This document shows positions 46,760-56,230 of a stretch of 64,000 nt of DNA, piece by piece; position 1 is the stretch's first letter; every line of letters starts with the position of its first letter. Both the position numbers and the translations under genes were made by a program. Origin of the DNA: Candidatus Didemnitutus sp. (GTDB taxonomy: Bacteria; Verrucomicrobiota; Verrucomicrobiia; Opitutales; Opitutaceae); the NCBI GenBank assembly GCA_019634575.1, contig JAHCAY010000001.1:868001-932000 (forward strand). Direction: 5' to 3'. Under the pieces are notes generated by a model. It was given only the letters and a program-made list of their open reading frames with translations. It ran no database searches and was not told where the DNA came from.

Positions 46760-48052
46760 ATGCAAGACATCCTGGCCGAACTCGAGTGGCGTGGCCTCTA
46801 CGCCGACAGCACAGACCGCGAAGCACTGAGCAAGCGCCTCGCCGAAGGTCCGCTGGCCCTCTATTGCGGCTTCGACCCCACCGCCGACTCGCTGCACGTC
46901 GGCAACCTCGTGCCGCTCTTCGCGCTCCGCCGCTTCCAACTCGCCGGCCACCACCCCATCGCCCTCGCCGGCGGCGCCACCGGTATGGTCGGCGACCCCT
47001 CCGGCAAATCCGACGAGCGCAACCTCCAGACGCCCGAGCAAGTCGCGCACAACATCGCCGCCGTCCGCGCCCAGCTCGCCAAGTTTCTCGAATTCGACGC
47101 CGCCAAGACCCCGGCCAACAATCCCGCACGCCTCGTCAACAACGGCGACTGGATCGGCCCGATGTCGTTCCTCGAATTTCTCCGCGACGTCGGCAAGCAC
47201 GTCACGGTGAACTCCATGGTCGCGAAGGACTCCGTCCGCTCCCGCATGGAAGACCGCGCCAGCGGCATCAGCTTCACCGAGTTCAGCTACATGCTGCTCC
47301 AAGGCTACGATTTCTACCACCTGCGGAAGACGCTCAACTGCGAGCTCCAGGTCGGCGCCACCGACCAGTGGGGCAACATCACCGTCGGCACCGAGCTCAC
47401 CCGCAAGAAACTCGGCACCACCGTCTGGGGCCTCGTCTTCCCGCTGCTCACCAAGTCCGATGGCACGAAATACGGCAAAACCGCCACCGGCACCGTCTGG
47501 CTCGATCCGAAGAAGACCAGCCCCTACCGCTTCTACCAGTTCTTCGTGAACGCCGACGACGCCGACGTCATCAAGCTCCTCAAGACGCTCACGTTCCTCT
47601 CGCGCGAAGAAATCACCGCCCTCGAAACCGAGCTCGCCGCCAACCCCGGCGCTCGCGCCGCCCAGAAAGCGCTCGCGCGCGAGATGACGACGCTCGTCCA
47701 CGGCGCCGACGCCCTCGCCGCCGCGCTCAAGGCCAGCGAGATCCTCTTCGGCGGTTCGCTCGACGGCGTGACCGAGGAAATCTTCCACGACGTCGTCGGC
47801 GAAGTCCCGACCAAGGACCTCGAACGCGCGAAGCTCGACGGTGCCGGTTCGCCGATCATTGACCTCGTCGTCGCCGCTGGCCTCGAACCCTCGAAAGGCA
47901 CCGCGCGCAAATCCGTCGAAGCCGGTGGCGTCTACCTGAACAACGTCCGCGTCGATCACACGCGCGCCGTCACGAGCGCCGACCTGCTCTTCGGCAAATA
48001 TCTCCTCCTCCGCAAAGGCAAGCGCACCTACGCCGTGCTCACAGCGAGGTGA
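46760..48052 (+). CDS. tyrS: Tyrosyl-tRNA synthetase
   Basis: 430 residues. Class I enzyme: the HIGH-type motif is in FDPTADSLHVGNLVPL, the tyrosine-binding YMLLQGYDFYHLRKTLNCEL and QVGATDQWGNI blocks follow, and the KMSKS motif reads KYGKT. An S4 RNA-binding domain is at the C-terminus (AGLEPSKGTARKSVEAGGVY). ATG 46760 gives MQDILAELEWRGLYADST, the usual TyrRS opening. It converges with a lipoprotein gene. Confidence 0.96.
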   Translation: MQDILAELEWRGLYADSTDREALSKRLAEGPLALYCGFDPTADSLHVGNLVPLFALRRFQLAGHHPIALAGGATGMVGDPSGKSDERNLQTPEQVAHNIAAVRAQLAKFLEFDAAKTPANNPARLVNNGDWIGPMSFLEFLRDVGKHVTVNSMVAKDSVRSRMEDRASGISFTEFSYMLLQGYDFYHLRKTLNCELQVGATDQWGNITVGTELTRKKLGTTVWGLVFPLLTKSDGTKYGKTATGTVWLDPKKTSPYRFYQFFVNADDADVIKLLKTLTFLSREEITALETELAANPGARAAQKALAREMTTLVHGADALAAALKASEILFGGSLDGVTEEIFHDVVGEVPTKDLERAKLDGAGSPIIDLVVAAGLEPSKGTARKSVEAGGVYLNNVRVDHTRAVTSADLLFGKYLLLRKGKRTYAVLTAR

Positions 48053-48070
48053 GCCAGTCGCCTCGCGCAG

Positions 48071-48862
48071 TTAGTGCGACATTTTCTCGTCAGGTTTCAG
48101 GTGTAGCTTCGCGAGCGCGGGCAGCGGCAAGCGCAACTCGATCTCCTGATTCCCGACCCGGGCGTGCACGATCAGCTCTTTGGGCGCTGGCGTCATCGGG
48201 AAAAAGAAGCTGCCCTGCTTCTGCTGCTGCGGCGCGAGCGTGAGTGGCAGCTCGATACGCCGCCGGGCAAACTCCGTCTCCACTGCTTTCCGATTGTTAC
48301 GGTTCATCACCGCGACCGCCGTAATGTCCACCAATGCCACGGCCGGCAGGATGTTCATAGCTGCCACAGAGCCGCCAGCGGCAGCTCCGCCACTCAGAAT
48401 GGATCCGCTCGCCGCGGCCGTCGCGGCACTGGTATAGAGAATCACCGCACCAGCTCCGGCGGAGAGTTTCAGACCGGTCTTGCCGTATTTTTCCCAGTTG
48501 GTGTAGCTCGCCTTCTCCAAGACCCACGGGTCGGTGCTAGGCTGCTGCGGCCGCCCATGCAGATCGACCAACTCGACGGAAGTGATCGTAACAGGCGCAG
48601 CGGACGTGTTGCCGAGACGCACAGCATACTCATCCCAACGCGCTTCCTGTTTCCATGATCCCGGTCCCTTGAACGTGATTACGTTCTGAATCTGAACTGT
48701 CACGCCACCCTGCTCTGCGCGCCAGTCAACAGCAACTGCCGGAGGCGCATCCGCGCCCGATAGTCGGTATTTCTTCGCTGTGACGCAGCCACTCAGCAGA
48801 AGCAGCAGCGGAAATAGGCAGAGGCTCGTATGCCTCCTGATCCGTTGTGTCGTAGTTATCAC
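48071..48862 (-). CDS. Lipoprotein of unknown function
   Basis: 263 residues. The signal peptide ends in the lipobox LLSGC (Cys about residue 26). The sequence is beta-rich at first (VTVQIQNVITF), then a Gly/Ala/Ser stretch near 135-180 (AGAGAVILYTSAATAAASGS) that could insert in a membrane, and a basic region. The C-terminal half contains no recognised motif. The gene is less GC-rich than its neighbours. It is convergent with tyrS, 18 bases apart. Confidence 0.7.
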   Translation of the reverse strand: MITTTQRIRRHTSLCLFPLLLLLSGCVTAKKYRLSGADAPPAVAVDWRAEQGGVTVQIQNVITFKGPGSWKQEARWDEYAVRLGNTSAAPVTITSVELVDLHGRPQQPSTDPWVLEKASYTNWEKYGKTGLKLSAGAGAVILYTSAATAAASGSILSGGAAAGGSVAAMNILPAVALVDITAVAVMNRNNRKAVETEFARRRIELPLTLAPQQQKQGSFFFPMTPAPKELIVHARVGNQEIELRLPLPALAKLHLKPDEKMSH

Positions 48863-48953
48863 GAACCAAGAAACGAAAACCAGGCCCTCCCGGGGTCACT
48901 TGGCCGACACCTGACGCGGATTAAAGGCTGTGTGATGTCGGCGATAAGCCGGC

Positions 48954-50579
48954 TCAACCCAAAGCGGCCCACGTTGCCGCATGCGACTCCGCTTCGATCG
49001 CGGCGTAGGTCTCGTTCGGGTCGATGATCTTCCGGCCGAGAATTTCCTCCAGCAGCGCCTGCGTGTAGGTCGGCTTCGCGTGCGCTGTGGATTTCGTGCC
49101 GTATTGCTGGAGGTTCGACGCGAAGATGCCCGCGGCGCTGATCGGCAGAAAATCCTCGTAGCGCAGTCCTTCGACCGCGACGAAGCCTTCGCGCGCGAGC
49201 GCGACGAGATCGCTCGTCTTCAACAGGCCCATTTTCGCCGCCGCGCGACCGGCGTCGGTCGCGCTGAACCGCGCGAAGACCAGCCCCTGCTCCACCAGCT
49301 CAAGCAGCGTCTGCGGGAACGGCGCGAACGCCTCGGCCGCCAGCCGCTCGTAGGCGGCGAAATCCTGCTTCGCCAGTCCCGCGTGCTCCGCCTTCGCGTG
49401 ATCCGCCGCCGCGAGGCATCGGTCGTAGAGCGCGCGCCCCTTCGGCGTCGTGGCGTAGAAGCGCTGCTCGATTTCTCCAAAACGCGCCGTGTGCGTCGCA
49501 TTCACGACCGTGCCGTCGGCATTCGCAAACTGCACCGGCTCCGTCAGCGCCTTGTAGGAATCCTGGCGCAGCAGCACCGGCACGTTCGTCGGCGGACCCT
49601 CGGTCGAGTCCTTGAAACCCGCGTGCTTCTGCCGCGCGAGATTGAGATCGTCGCGCGTCAGCCGCTGCACCAGCGCGTCGACGCAACTCGCCAGCGCGTC
49701 TTTCGCGAGCGGCGCCGGCTGGAGCGCGGCGAGTTGCGCGGCCGTGAGGTGCTTGAAGTGCAAACGCAGGTAGTCGCGGTCGCATTGCGCCACAAAATGC
49801 CCGAGTGCGAACGTCGCGTGCTGCCGGAAGCCGGCCTCGCCGAGTTCGCCGAAACAGAACTTCATCGCGCTCGTGTAGAGATCCATCCACAGCGTGTTCG
49901 GCGTGAGATGATTAAGGTGGTGCGACTCGAAGCACGCGATGTCCGCCGCGATCTTGAAGCCCGCCTGGCTCAGCTCCGTGTAGAGCGCGTGATCGCGCGC
50001 GCGCCCGGTCCACTTGAAAATCCGCTCCGTCGCTTCGCCGATGAGCGCGTTGGCCTCGGCCCACGCGAGCCCGCCGTTGCGCTCGCTTTTTTCGATCAGC
50101 TCCTTCGCGCGCGCGGAAAATACCTGCCGCGGCGCCAGCAACGCCTCGACGCGCGCCCGCGTGGCGGCGTCGAAATAATCCGTCATCAGCAGCGACGTGA
50201 AGACGCGATGCTCGGGATGCGACCGCGAGCGAAACGCCGTGGCGACGATCGGCTGACTCTTCGCACCGACATTCGTCATGTCGTAGAACGCGTGCGGCTC
50301 CATCGCGAACTGCGCGAAGAACCGCCCGACCCAGCGATACTCGTCCGGCCGGCCGATGCGGATCGCGCCGTGCCGCTCGCCGCAGGTTTTCTCCAGTTGT
50401 TCCGCCGTGATCGCGAAGCCGCGCCAGAGCTGTGCCAGCAACTGGCAGATCGACTCGTTCACCACGCGATTCACCAGCAGCGAGCGATCGTAGAGCGGCA
50501 CCTCCTGTCCAAACATGCGGGACAATTCGGCGAAGAGCCGGTGTTGCATCTCGAGTTGGTCGGCGTGGACAGCAGGCAT
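48954..50579 (-). CDS. DUF1338 protein, probable 2-oxoadipate dioxygenase/decarboxylase (HglS/YdcJ-like)
   Basis: 541 residues. Key blocks: residues around 85-90 with MEPHAFYDMTNVGAKSQPIV, FESHHLNHLTPNTLWMD near 220 and THTARFGEIEQRFYATTPKG near 390. The His, His and Glu of these blocks correspond to the Fe(II) ligands described for HglS, a vicinal-oxygen-chelate-like enzyme converting 2-oxoadipate to 2-hydroxyglutarate in lysine degradation. No other lysine catabolic gene is nearby, so the true substrate may differ. ATG 50579 gives MPAVHADQLEMQHRLF. Confidence 0.85.
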   Translation of the reverse strand: MPAVHADQLEMQHRLFAELSRMFGQEVPLYDRSLLVNRVVNESICQLLAQLWRGFAITAEQLEKTCGERHGAIRIGRPDEYRWVGRFFAQFAMEPHAFYDMTNVGAKSQPIVATAFRSRSHPEHRVFTSLLMTDYFDAATRARVEALLAPRQVFSARAKELIEKSERNGGLAWAEANALIGEATERIFKWTGRARDHALYTELSQAGFKIAADIACFESHHLNHLTPNTLWMDLYTSAMKFCFGELGEAGFRQHATFALGHFVAQCDRDYLRLHFKHLTAAQLAALQPAPLAKDALASCVDALVQRLTRDDLNLARQKHAGFKDSTEGPPTNVPVLLRQDSYKALTEPVQFANADGTVVNATHTARFGEIEQRFYATTPKGRALYDRCLAAADHAKAEHAGLAKQDFAAYERLAAEAFAPFPQTLLELVEQGLVFARFSATDAGRAAAKMGLLKTSDLVALAREGFVAVEGLRYEDFLPISAAGIFASNLQQYGTKSTAHAKPTYTQALLEEILGRKIIDPNETYAAIEAESHAATWAALG

Positions 50580-50654
50580 GGGAACCGCCCAGAAAACCGC
50601 CCGAGTCGGCGAAAGCAAGGAGCCACGCCTTCGTCCAACGACCCAACTGTGCGA

Positions 50655-53600
50655 TCAGGCGTGCATCCGCGACTGCATCCTGGGCGATCGCATGCGCCAT
50701 GCGGTGGCCGCTCCTGCGAGTGCAAGAAAAAGCCAGCTCGGCGCACCGCCGCCGCCGCCACCACCACCGCTACTACCGCCACCACTGCCGCCGCTTCCCG
50801 GTGCCGGCGAGCTCGGCGTTGTCACCGTGAGCGTGGCGAGGTTGCTGGTGGTCGAGCCCCACGAATTCGTCACCACCACCGAATAGCTCGCCGCATCGCT
50901 GCTCGCCACCGAACTGATCGTGTAAGCGGCGCCGGTCGCCCCGGCGATGTCGGCGTTATTTTTCTTCCATTGATAGCTCAACGTGCCTTCTCCAGTCGCG
51001 CTGACGGAGAATGTCGCGGAGCTGCCGGTGTTCACGCTGATGCTGGCCGGTTGCGTCGCGATCACGGGAACGTTGCCGACCACCGCCAGAGTGGAAACCA
51101 CGCCGCCGGGAGTGATCTTGCGAATCGCTCCGTTGCCGGTGTCGGCCACGTAGAGATTGCGCGCACCATCGAATGCGAGCGCCTCGGGAGCGTTGAAGAG
51201 CGCCTGCATCGAGGCCCCGTCCGCGAGTCCGGCCACGCCCGGAGTGCCGGCGAAAGTCGTCACGAAACCGGTCGTGTCGACTCTCCGAATCGTGTGGTTG
51301 CCGGTGTCGGCGACATAAAGATTGCCGTCCCCGTCCATCGTCATGCCGGTGGGCTTGTTCAGCCGCGCAGCGGTGCGTGATCCGTTCGTGGTGCCGGAGC
51401 TGCTGGGCGCACCGACGTAAGTGCCGACCTGCCCGTTGGGCAGGATGACGCGAATCGTGTGGCTGCCCTGATCCGAGACGAAGATGGTGCCGTAGCCGTT
51501 GTTGCCGCCGCTCCACGCGATCGATCCGAACGTGTCGCGGCGCACGACGATGCCGGTGGGGAGATTCAATCCCGCAGCTGCACCTGCGCCGTCGGCGAAC
51601 CCGGGCGAACCAGCACGCCCGGCGAGCGTGGTGACGCGGCCAGCGGAAATCATCCGCACAAGGTGGTTGGACTGGTCGGTCACGAGGTAGTTGCCCGAAA
51701 GGTCGGCGCTCATCCCCACGGGGGCGTTGAAAGTCGCGAACGCGTTCTCGGCGTCGGACGCGCCGACCGCGCCTGTGCCGGCGAGCGTATTCACAAGCGC
51801 TCCGGCAGAGACGGATCTGATCGTGTTGTTGCCGGTGTCCGCGAGCACGAGCGATCCGTCATCGGCGAGGACAAAGCCGCCTGGCTCGTTGAATCGCGCA
51901 CCGGTGCCGACTCCGTTGCTCGCTCCGGCTTGGCCGAGCTGGCCGGCGACGGCAGACAGCCGCAAATCGGCGCCGATCTTCGCCACGGTGTGCGCGGCGG
52001 CGTCGGTGATCCAAAGAATGCCGGCTTTGTCGACCACGAGGGCCGTCGGCAAGCCGAGCGGACTCGCGATCACGGTAAGCCTTGCGCCAGGGCTGGTGGC
52101 GACGGTCTGGCCGTGAGTGACGACGTAGCGGTAGAGATGGTTGTTCATTGCCGTCGTCGGTTTGAGGATCTCGAGCATCGTCGAGTGTGTGCCGGCGTAG
52201 GTCGCACCGTCGGCGAGATCGGTCCAGCTGGCGCCGTTGTCGGTCGAAACCTGCCAAGCGACGGAGCCAAGTCCTCCGGTCTGCGCACGAAGGGCGACTG
52301 CCTTGCCGTCGATCGCCGTCTGCTCCGCAAGCAGCGACACGCTGAAGCCGAGCGTCGTCACCGTCGTGGTGGCGGAGCCTGCGGCGTTCGTGACGACGAC
52401 ACTGTAGACGCCTGCGGCGTCGATGCTGGCCGAAGACAGCGTGTATGTCGCCGCAGTGGCACCGGTCACATCGACGCCATCCTTTTTCCACTGATAAGTG
52501 AGCGGCGCGGTGCCGGCCGCACTCACGGACATCGTGACGCTGCCTCCTGCCGCGACCGAGCTCGGAGCGGAGATGACGGTGACGGTCGGTGGGATCAGGA
52601 CGGTCAACAGCGCCGGGGCATCATTACTCTTGAGGATGGGCACCGGCACGCTGCGGGTCGTGAGACTGTTGTCGCTGAGTTGCCCGTAGGCGTTCTGCCC
52701 GACCGCGAAAAGTGAACCGTCGGTGCGCCGAAAAATCGAGTGATTGTAGCCCGCCGAGGCTGCAGCAACGCCGGTCGCGATCTGGACCGGTTGGTATCGA
52801 TGCGTGAAGCTCCCGTCACCCAGCTGGCCGAAGCTGTTCTCGCCCGTGGCCCACAGGGTGCCATCGGACTTCAGAAACAACGAGAATGCGTAACCAGCCG
52901 AGACCGCCGAGACATTCGCCGCGATCTGCACCGGCGTAGCGACATAGCTCGTGTTGCTCCCGACGCCGAGCTGGCCCGGGTAGTTGTAGCCTGCAGCCCA
53001 GAGCGTGCCGTCCGTTTTCACGAACAGGACGTGGAGATTCCCCGCGCTCACGCTGTCCACGCCGGAAGCGATCTGCACCGGCGTATACCGCGTGGTCGTC
53101 GAACCGTCACCGAGCGTGCCGTAGATATTGTTGCCCATCGCCCAGAGCGTCCCGTCGGTCTTCACGAAGAAAGTCTGGCTGCCGCCGCCCGCGACCGACC
53201 GGACGTTGGTGGCGATCTGGACCGGCGAGTAGCGGTTGTTGCTCGTGCCGTCGCCCAGTTGCCCGTAGTAGTTATAGCCCGTGCCCCACAACGTGCCGTC
53301 GCTCTTCACAAAGAGGGTGTGGCTCGCTCCCGCCGCGAAGGTCGTGACGCCCGAAGCGATCTGGATGGGCGCATAGTGACTGCCGGAGGTGCCATCGCCC
53401 AGCTGCCCCGCTGTGTTGTTGCCGCTGCCCCACAGTGTCCCGTCCGTCTTGAGAAACAGCGTGTGCCCGCTGCCAGCAGCGGTCGCGACGACGCCCGTCG
53501 TCATCTGCCACGGAGTGTAACGCGGCGAGGTCGCTCCATCGCCGAGCTGACCCTGTCCGTTATAGCCGACGCCCCACAACGTCCCGTCCGCACCGGTGAA

Positions 53601-54023
53601 CAGACTCAAGCCATTTCCCGCGGTAAAAGCGGCCCCGAAGCCCGTGTAGGTGCGCGCCGAACCGGCACTGTTGGTCACTTCGACGGCGTAGATGCCCGCA
53701 TCGCCCGGCTGTGCATTCGTCACCGTGTAGCTGGCGCCAGTCGCTCCGGTGATCGGCGTCGCTCCGCGATACCACTGGTAACTCAGCGGTGCCGTGCCGG
53801 ACGCCGAGACCGTGAATGTGGCGCTCTGCCCCTGCACGACCGACTGCGAGGCAGGCGCTTGGGTAATCGCCGGAGCCGTTTGGGCGGCCAACACTGTCGG
53901 CAGCGCCGCGACCACTGCCACGGCGATCGATCGTCCATCGCCCAAAAACGCGCGCCCCATCCGGCACCACCACCGGCAAACGCGCTCGACTTCAACCCCA
54001 GACAGCATCCGCAGGAGACTCAT
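50655..54023 (-). CDS. Large cell-surface protein: Ig, RCC1 and NHL repeats, Gly-rich C-terminal anchor
   Basis: 1,122 residues. A hydrophobic export segment at about 30-48 (RSIAVAVVAALPTVLAAQ) suggests an alternative ATG at 53960. Ig-like domain at about 50-125; six or more RCC1-type repeats at about 125-470 (WGVGYNGQGQLGDG, WGSGNNTAGQLGDG, WATGENSFGQLGDG); Ig-like at about 480-560; NHL propeller repeats at about 655-990 (VADTGNHTIRRVD and relatives); a third Ig-like at about 995-1075; a Gly/Ser linker GGGSSGGGGGGGG; and a last hydrophobic helix SWLFLALAGAATAWRMR. It is lower in GC than neighbouring genes. Confidence 0.88.
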   Translation of the reverse strand: MSLLRMLSGVEVERVCRWWCRMGRAFLGDGRSIAVAVVAALPTVLAAQTAPAITQAPASQSVVQGQSATFTVSASGTAPLSYQWYRGATPITGATGASYTVTNAQPGDAGIYAVEVTNSAGSARTYTGFGAAFTAGNGLSLFTGADGTLWGVGYNGQGQLGDGATSPRYTPWQMTTGVVATAAGSGHTLFLKTDGTLWGSGNNTAGQLGDGTSGSHYAPIQIASGVTTFAAGASHTLFVKSDGTLWGTGYNYYGQLGDGTSNNRYSPVQIATNVRSVAGGGSQTFFVKTDGTLWAMGNNIYGTLGDGSTTTRYTPVQIASGVDSVSAGNLHVLFVKTDGTLWAAGYNYPGQLGVGSNTSYVATPVQIAANVSAVSAGYAFSLFLKSDGTLWATGENSFGQLGDGSFTHRYQPVQIATGVAAASAGYNHSIFRRTDGSLFAVGQNAYGQLSDNSLTTRSVPVPILKSNDAPALLTVLIPPTVTVISAPSSVAAGGSVTMSVSAAGTAPLTYQWKKDGVDVTGATAATYTLSSASIDAAGVYSVVVTNAAGSATTTVTTLGFSVSLLAEQTAIDGKAVALRAQTGGLGSVAWQVSTDNGASWTDLADGATYAGTHSTMLEILKPTTAMNNHLYRYVVTHGQTVATSPGARLTVIASPLGLPTALVVDKAGILWITDAAAHTVAKIGADLRLSAVAGQLGQAGASNGVGTGARFNEPGGFVLADDGSLVLADTGNNTIRSVSAGALVNTLAGTGAVGASDAENAFATFNAPVGMSADLSGNYLVTDQSNHLVRMISAGRVTTLAGRAGSPGFADGAGAAAGLNLPTGIVVRRDTFGSIAWSGGNNGYGTIFVSDQGSHTIRVILPNGQVGTYVGAPSSSGTTNGSRTAARLNKPTGMTMDGDGNLYVADTGNHTIRRVDTTGFVTTFAGTPGVAGLADGASMQALFNAPEALAFDGARNLYVADTGNGAIRKITPGGVVSTLAVVGNVPVIATQPASISVNTGSSATFSVSATGEGTLSYQWKKNNADIAGATGAAYTISSVASSDAASYSVVVTNSWGSTTSNLATLTVTTPSSPAPGSGGSGGGSSGGGGGGGGAPSWLFLALAGAATAWRMRSPRMQSRMHA

Positions 54024-54093
54024 GGTTTATTTTTAGACAAACCACGCACCTGAACCCGCTATCCCGTCATGGCAACACTGCAGCCTCCTCCCT

Positions 54094-54411
54094 TCAGCGC
54101 GCCGTGAACTTCAATCCCGCGATGCCCGCCACGATCAGCACCATGCACGCGAGCCGCGCGGCCGTCGCCGGCTCCTTGAACAGCACGATACCCGCGATCG
54201 CCGTGCCCACCGCGCCGATGCCGGTCCAGATCGCGTAGCTCGTGCCGAGCGGCAGACCCTTCACCGCCTGCGCGAGATACCAGAAGCTCGCCAGCATCAG
54301 CACGACCGTCACCACGCTCGGCACCAGCTTCGCAAAGCCGTCCGTGTATTTCAGACCGACCGCCCACGAAATCTCGAGCAGGCCGGCGACGATGAGCCAG
54401 AGCCAAGGCAT
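54094..54411 (-). CDS. Small multidrug resistance transporter, Gdx/SugE subgroup
   Basis: 105 residues, four transmembrane helices. The Glu of LIVAGLLEISWAVGLKYTDG is the conserved proton and substrate site of SMR proteins. GLPLGTSYAIWTGIGAVGTA and ATAARLACMVLIV are the SugE/Gdx-type pattern; characterised Gdx proteins export guanidinium. The start at 54411 gives MPWLWLIV. No convincing guanidine riboswitch is seen upstream. Downstream it faces the large repeat protein on the same strand. Confidence 0.88.
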   Translation of the reverse strand: MPWLWLIVAGLLEISWAVGLKYTDGFAKLVPSVVTVVLMLASFWYLAQAVKGLPLGTSYAIWTGIGAVGTAIAGIVLFKEPATAARLACMVLIVAGIAGLKFTAR

Positions 54412-54727
54412 GCGCGGAACAAGAAGCAACCAGGCCCAAGTAACAAGTGCCAACGCGCGCGCCCCGCCCCCGTCGCGCCCGCGACCGTCGGCTGATACCG
54501 GTCTCTCGATCCTCGTTGCCTCGCGCCACGCCGCGCCGCGCGCACGCCTCATCCTTTCGGCGTAACCACCCGGCCCAAGCTCTGCGTATCGTCGCGCAAA
54601 GCCTGCACAGAGCCGCGCGACTCCGCGGGCTACACTGCTTAAAAATCCCGCCGCCTCGCGCCGCCCCCAGGTTCCAGCACTTCAACTTAAACCTGAAACT
54701 TCAACCGGCGCCGCAGGCGCCCTCCCC
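54412..54727. other. 316-base divergent intergenic region
   Basis: No gene seen. It separates the SMR gene from the ferredoxin-oxidoreductase genes. It contains CCAAGTAACAAGTGCCAA at 54437, nearly repeated as CCAAGTAACAAGTGGCAA at 61796, and at its right end the kor leader element. Confidence 0.65.
54680..54721 (+). repeat. Leader element upstream of the oxidoreductase alpha gene (copy 1)
   Basis: CTTCAACTTAAACCTGAAAC, then TTCAACC and a small palindrome GGCGCC-GCA-GGCGCC. It ends 6 bases before the ATG. The same design stands upstream of the beta gene at 56181. Confidence 0.75.
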
Positions 54728-56143
54728 ATGACCGCCCCCGCCCGTCCGAAACCCTTCCTTCAGCCGGAATATTGCAAAGGCTGCCTCCGCTGCGTCGACG
54801 CGTGCCCCAAGCACTGCATCGAACCCGGCTCCGAGATCAACCCCGCCACCGGCCTCATCCCCGTCGAGCTCCACCTCGACGCCTGCAACGGCTGCTCGCT
54901 CTGCATGCAGGCCTGCCCCGAGCCCTTCGGCCTCCGCCCCGAGACCGAGCGCGCGCACGAAGACCACTCCGGTCGCGGCGACGATTTCGACCTGCAGGAT
55001 CCGGCGAAACTCTTCGGCCCCAAGCCGCGCCCCATCGATCCCGCCGCGGACGAACGCGACACCGTCATCGCCGCGCCGGCCTGCGAGCCGCTCGTGCTCA
55101 AAGGCAACTACGCCGCCGCCATCGGCGCGCTCTTCGCCGGCTGCCGCCACGTCTTCGGCTATCCCATCACGCCCTCGACCGAAGGCGCCGAGCTCATGGC
55201 GAAGATTCTCCCGAAGCTCGGCGGCGCCTTCGTCCAGGCCGTCTCCGAAACCGCCGCGGTCAACATGATGTATGGTGCCGGCGGCGCCGGCGTGCCGTGC
55301 ATGACCTTCACCAGCGGCCCGGGCTTCTCGCTCATGCTCGAGGGCGTCAGCTATATGATCGGTGCCGAGCTGCCCGGCGTGTTCGTCAACGTCATGCGCG
55401 GCGGCCCCGGCCTCGGCAATCTCGGCCCCGAACAAGCCGACATCAAACTCGCCTGCCGCGGCCTCGGCCACGGCAACACCCACGCCATCGTCCTCGCCCC
55501 CGGCACGCCGCAGGAGATGCTCGATCTCACCATCGACGCCTTCACGCTCGCGTTCCGCTATCGCTCGCCGGTCGTGATCCTCGGCGACGGCTACCTCGGT
55601 CAGATGACGGGCGTCATCAAACTTCCCGAGACGATGCTCCGTCGCGGCAAGCCCTCCTGGTCCGTCTGCGGCGATCGCGAGCACCGCCACAATCTCATCT
55701 CCTCGATCGAGCTCCTCGAAACCGACCTCGAGAAACGCAACGAGCACCTCAACCGCAAATACACCGCCATCGCCCGCCGCGAACAGCGCGCCGACCTCTA
55801 CCGTTGCGACGACGCCGACGTCGTCATCGTCGCCTGCAACACGCCCGCGCGCATGGCCAAGGGCGCCGTCGAAGTCGCCCGCGCCGAAGGCCTGAAAGTC
55901 GGCCTCTTCCGTCCGATCACGCTCTGGCCCTTCCCCATCAGCGCGCTCGCCGATCTGCTGCCGCAAACAAAGCGCCTCATCGTCGTCGAAGCCGGCCCCG
56001 GCCAGCTCGAGGACGAGCTGCGCCTCGCGCTCAGCCACGCCGGCTTCGCCACGCCGCGCATCGAACATGTCCGCCGTCACGGCGGCGTCCTCCCCTCGCA
56101 ACGCGAAATCCTCAACCAACTCCTCGGCACCCCGGCCACCTAA
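54728..56143 (+). CDS. 2-oxoacid:ferredoxin oxidoreductase, ferredoxin-alpha fusion
   Basis: 471 residues. Residues about 15-70 are a two-cluster ferredoxin: CKGCLRCVDACP and CNGCSLCMQACP. From about residue 120 follows the alpha subunit (KorA/VorB): GYPITPSTEGAELM, ETAAVNMMYGAGGAGV, TSGPGFSLMLEGVSYM, PGLGNLGPEQAD. Such enzymes oxidatively decarboxylate 2-oxoacids to acyl-CoA and reduce ferredoxin. Delta and alpha subunits, separate in archaea, are fused. The beta-gamma partner follows 87 bases downstream. Substrate (branched-chain, 2-oxoglutarate or pyruvate) is not decidable. Confidence 0.9.
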   Translation: MTAPARPKPFLQPEYCKGCLRCVDACPKHCIEPGSEINPATGLIPVELHLDACNGCSLCMQACPEPFGLRPETERAHEDHSGRGDDFDLQDPAKLFGPKPRPIDPAADERDTVIAAPACEPLVLKGNYAAAIGALFAGCRHVFGYPITPSTEGAELMAKILPKLGGAFVQAVSETAAVNMMYGAGGAGVPCMTFTSGPGFSLMLEGVSYMIGAELPGVFVNVMRGGPGLGNLGPEQADIKLACRGLGHGNTHAIVLAPGTPQEMLDLTIDAFTLAFRYRSPVVILGDGYLGQMTGVIKLPETMLRRGKPSWSVCGDREHRHNLISSIELLETDLEKRNEHLNRKYTAIARREQRADLYRCDDADVVIVACNTPARMAKGAVEVARAEGLKVGLFRPITLWPFPISALADLLPQTKRLIVVEAGPGQLEDELRLALSHAGFATPRIEHVRRHGGVLPSQREILNQLLGTPAT

Positions 56144-56180
56144 ACCCGTGGAGGGTGCCGCTCCGTCGGCGTCGCCGTTG

Positions 56181-56223
56181 CTTCAACTTCAACTTAAACT
56201 TCAACTGGCGCCCGCCAGGCGCC
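56181..56223 (+). repeat. Leader element upstream of the beta gene (copy 2)
   Basis: CTTCAACTTCAACTTAAACT, then TCAACT and GGCGCC-CGCCA-GGCGCC, ending 7 bases before ATG 56231. The palindrome and CTTCAACTTAAAC block match copy 1 at 54680. Confidence 0.75.
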
Positions 56224-56230
56224 GTCCCTC

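Noticed and set aside
54412..54660. Guanidine riboswitch upstream of the Gdx/SugE gene
   Set aside because: I looked for the conserved ykkC, mini-ykkC (paired ACGR loops) and type III blocks on the minus strand and found no convincing structure.
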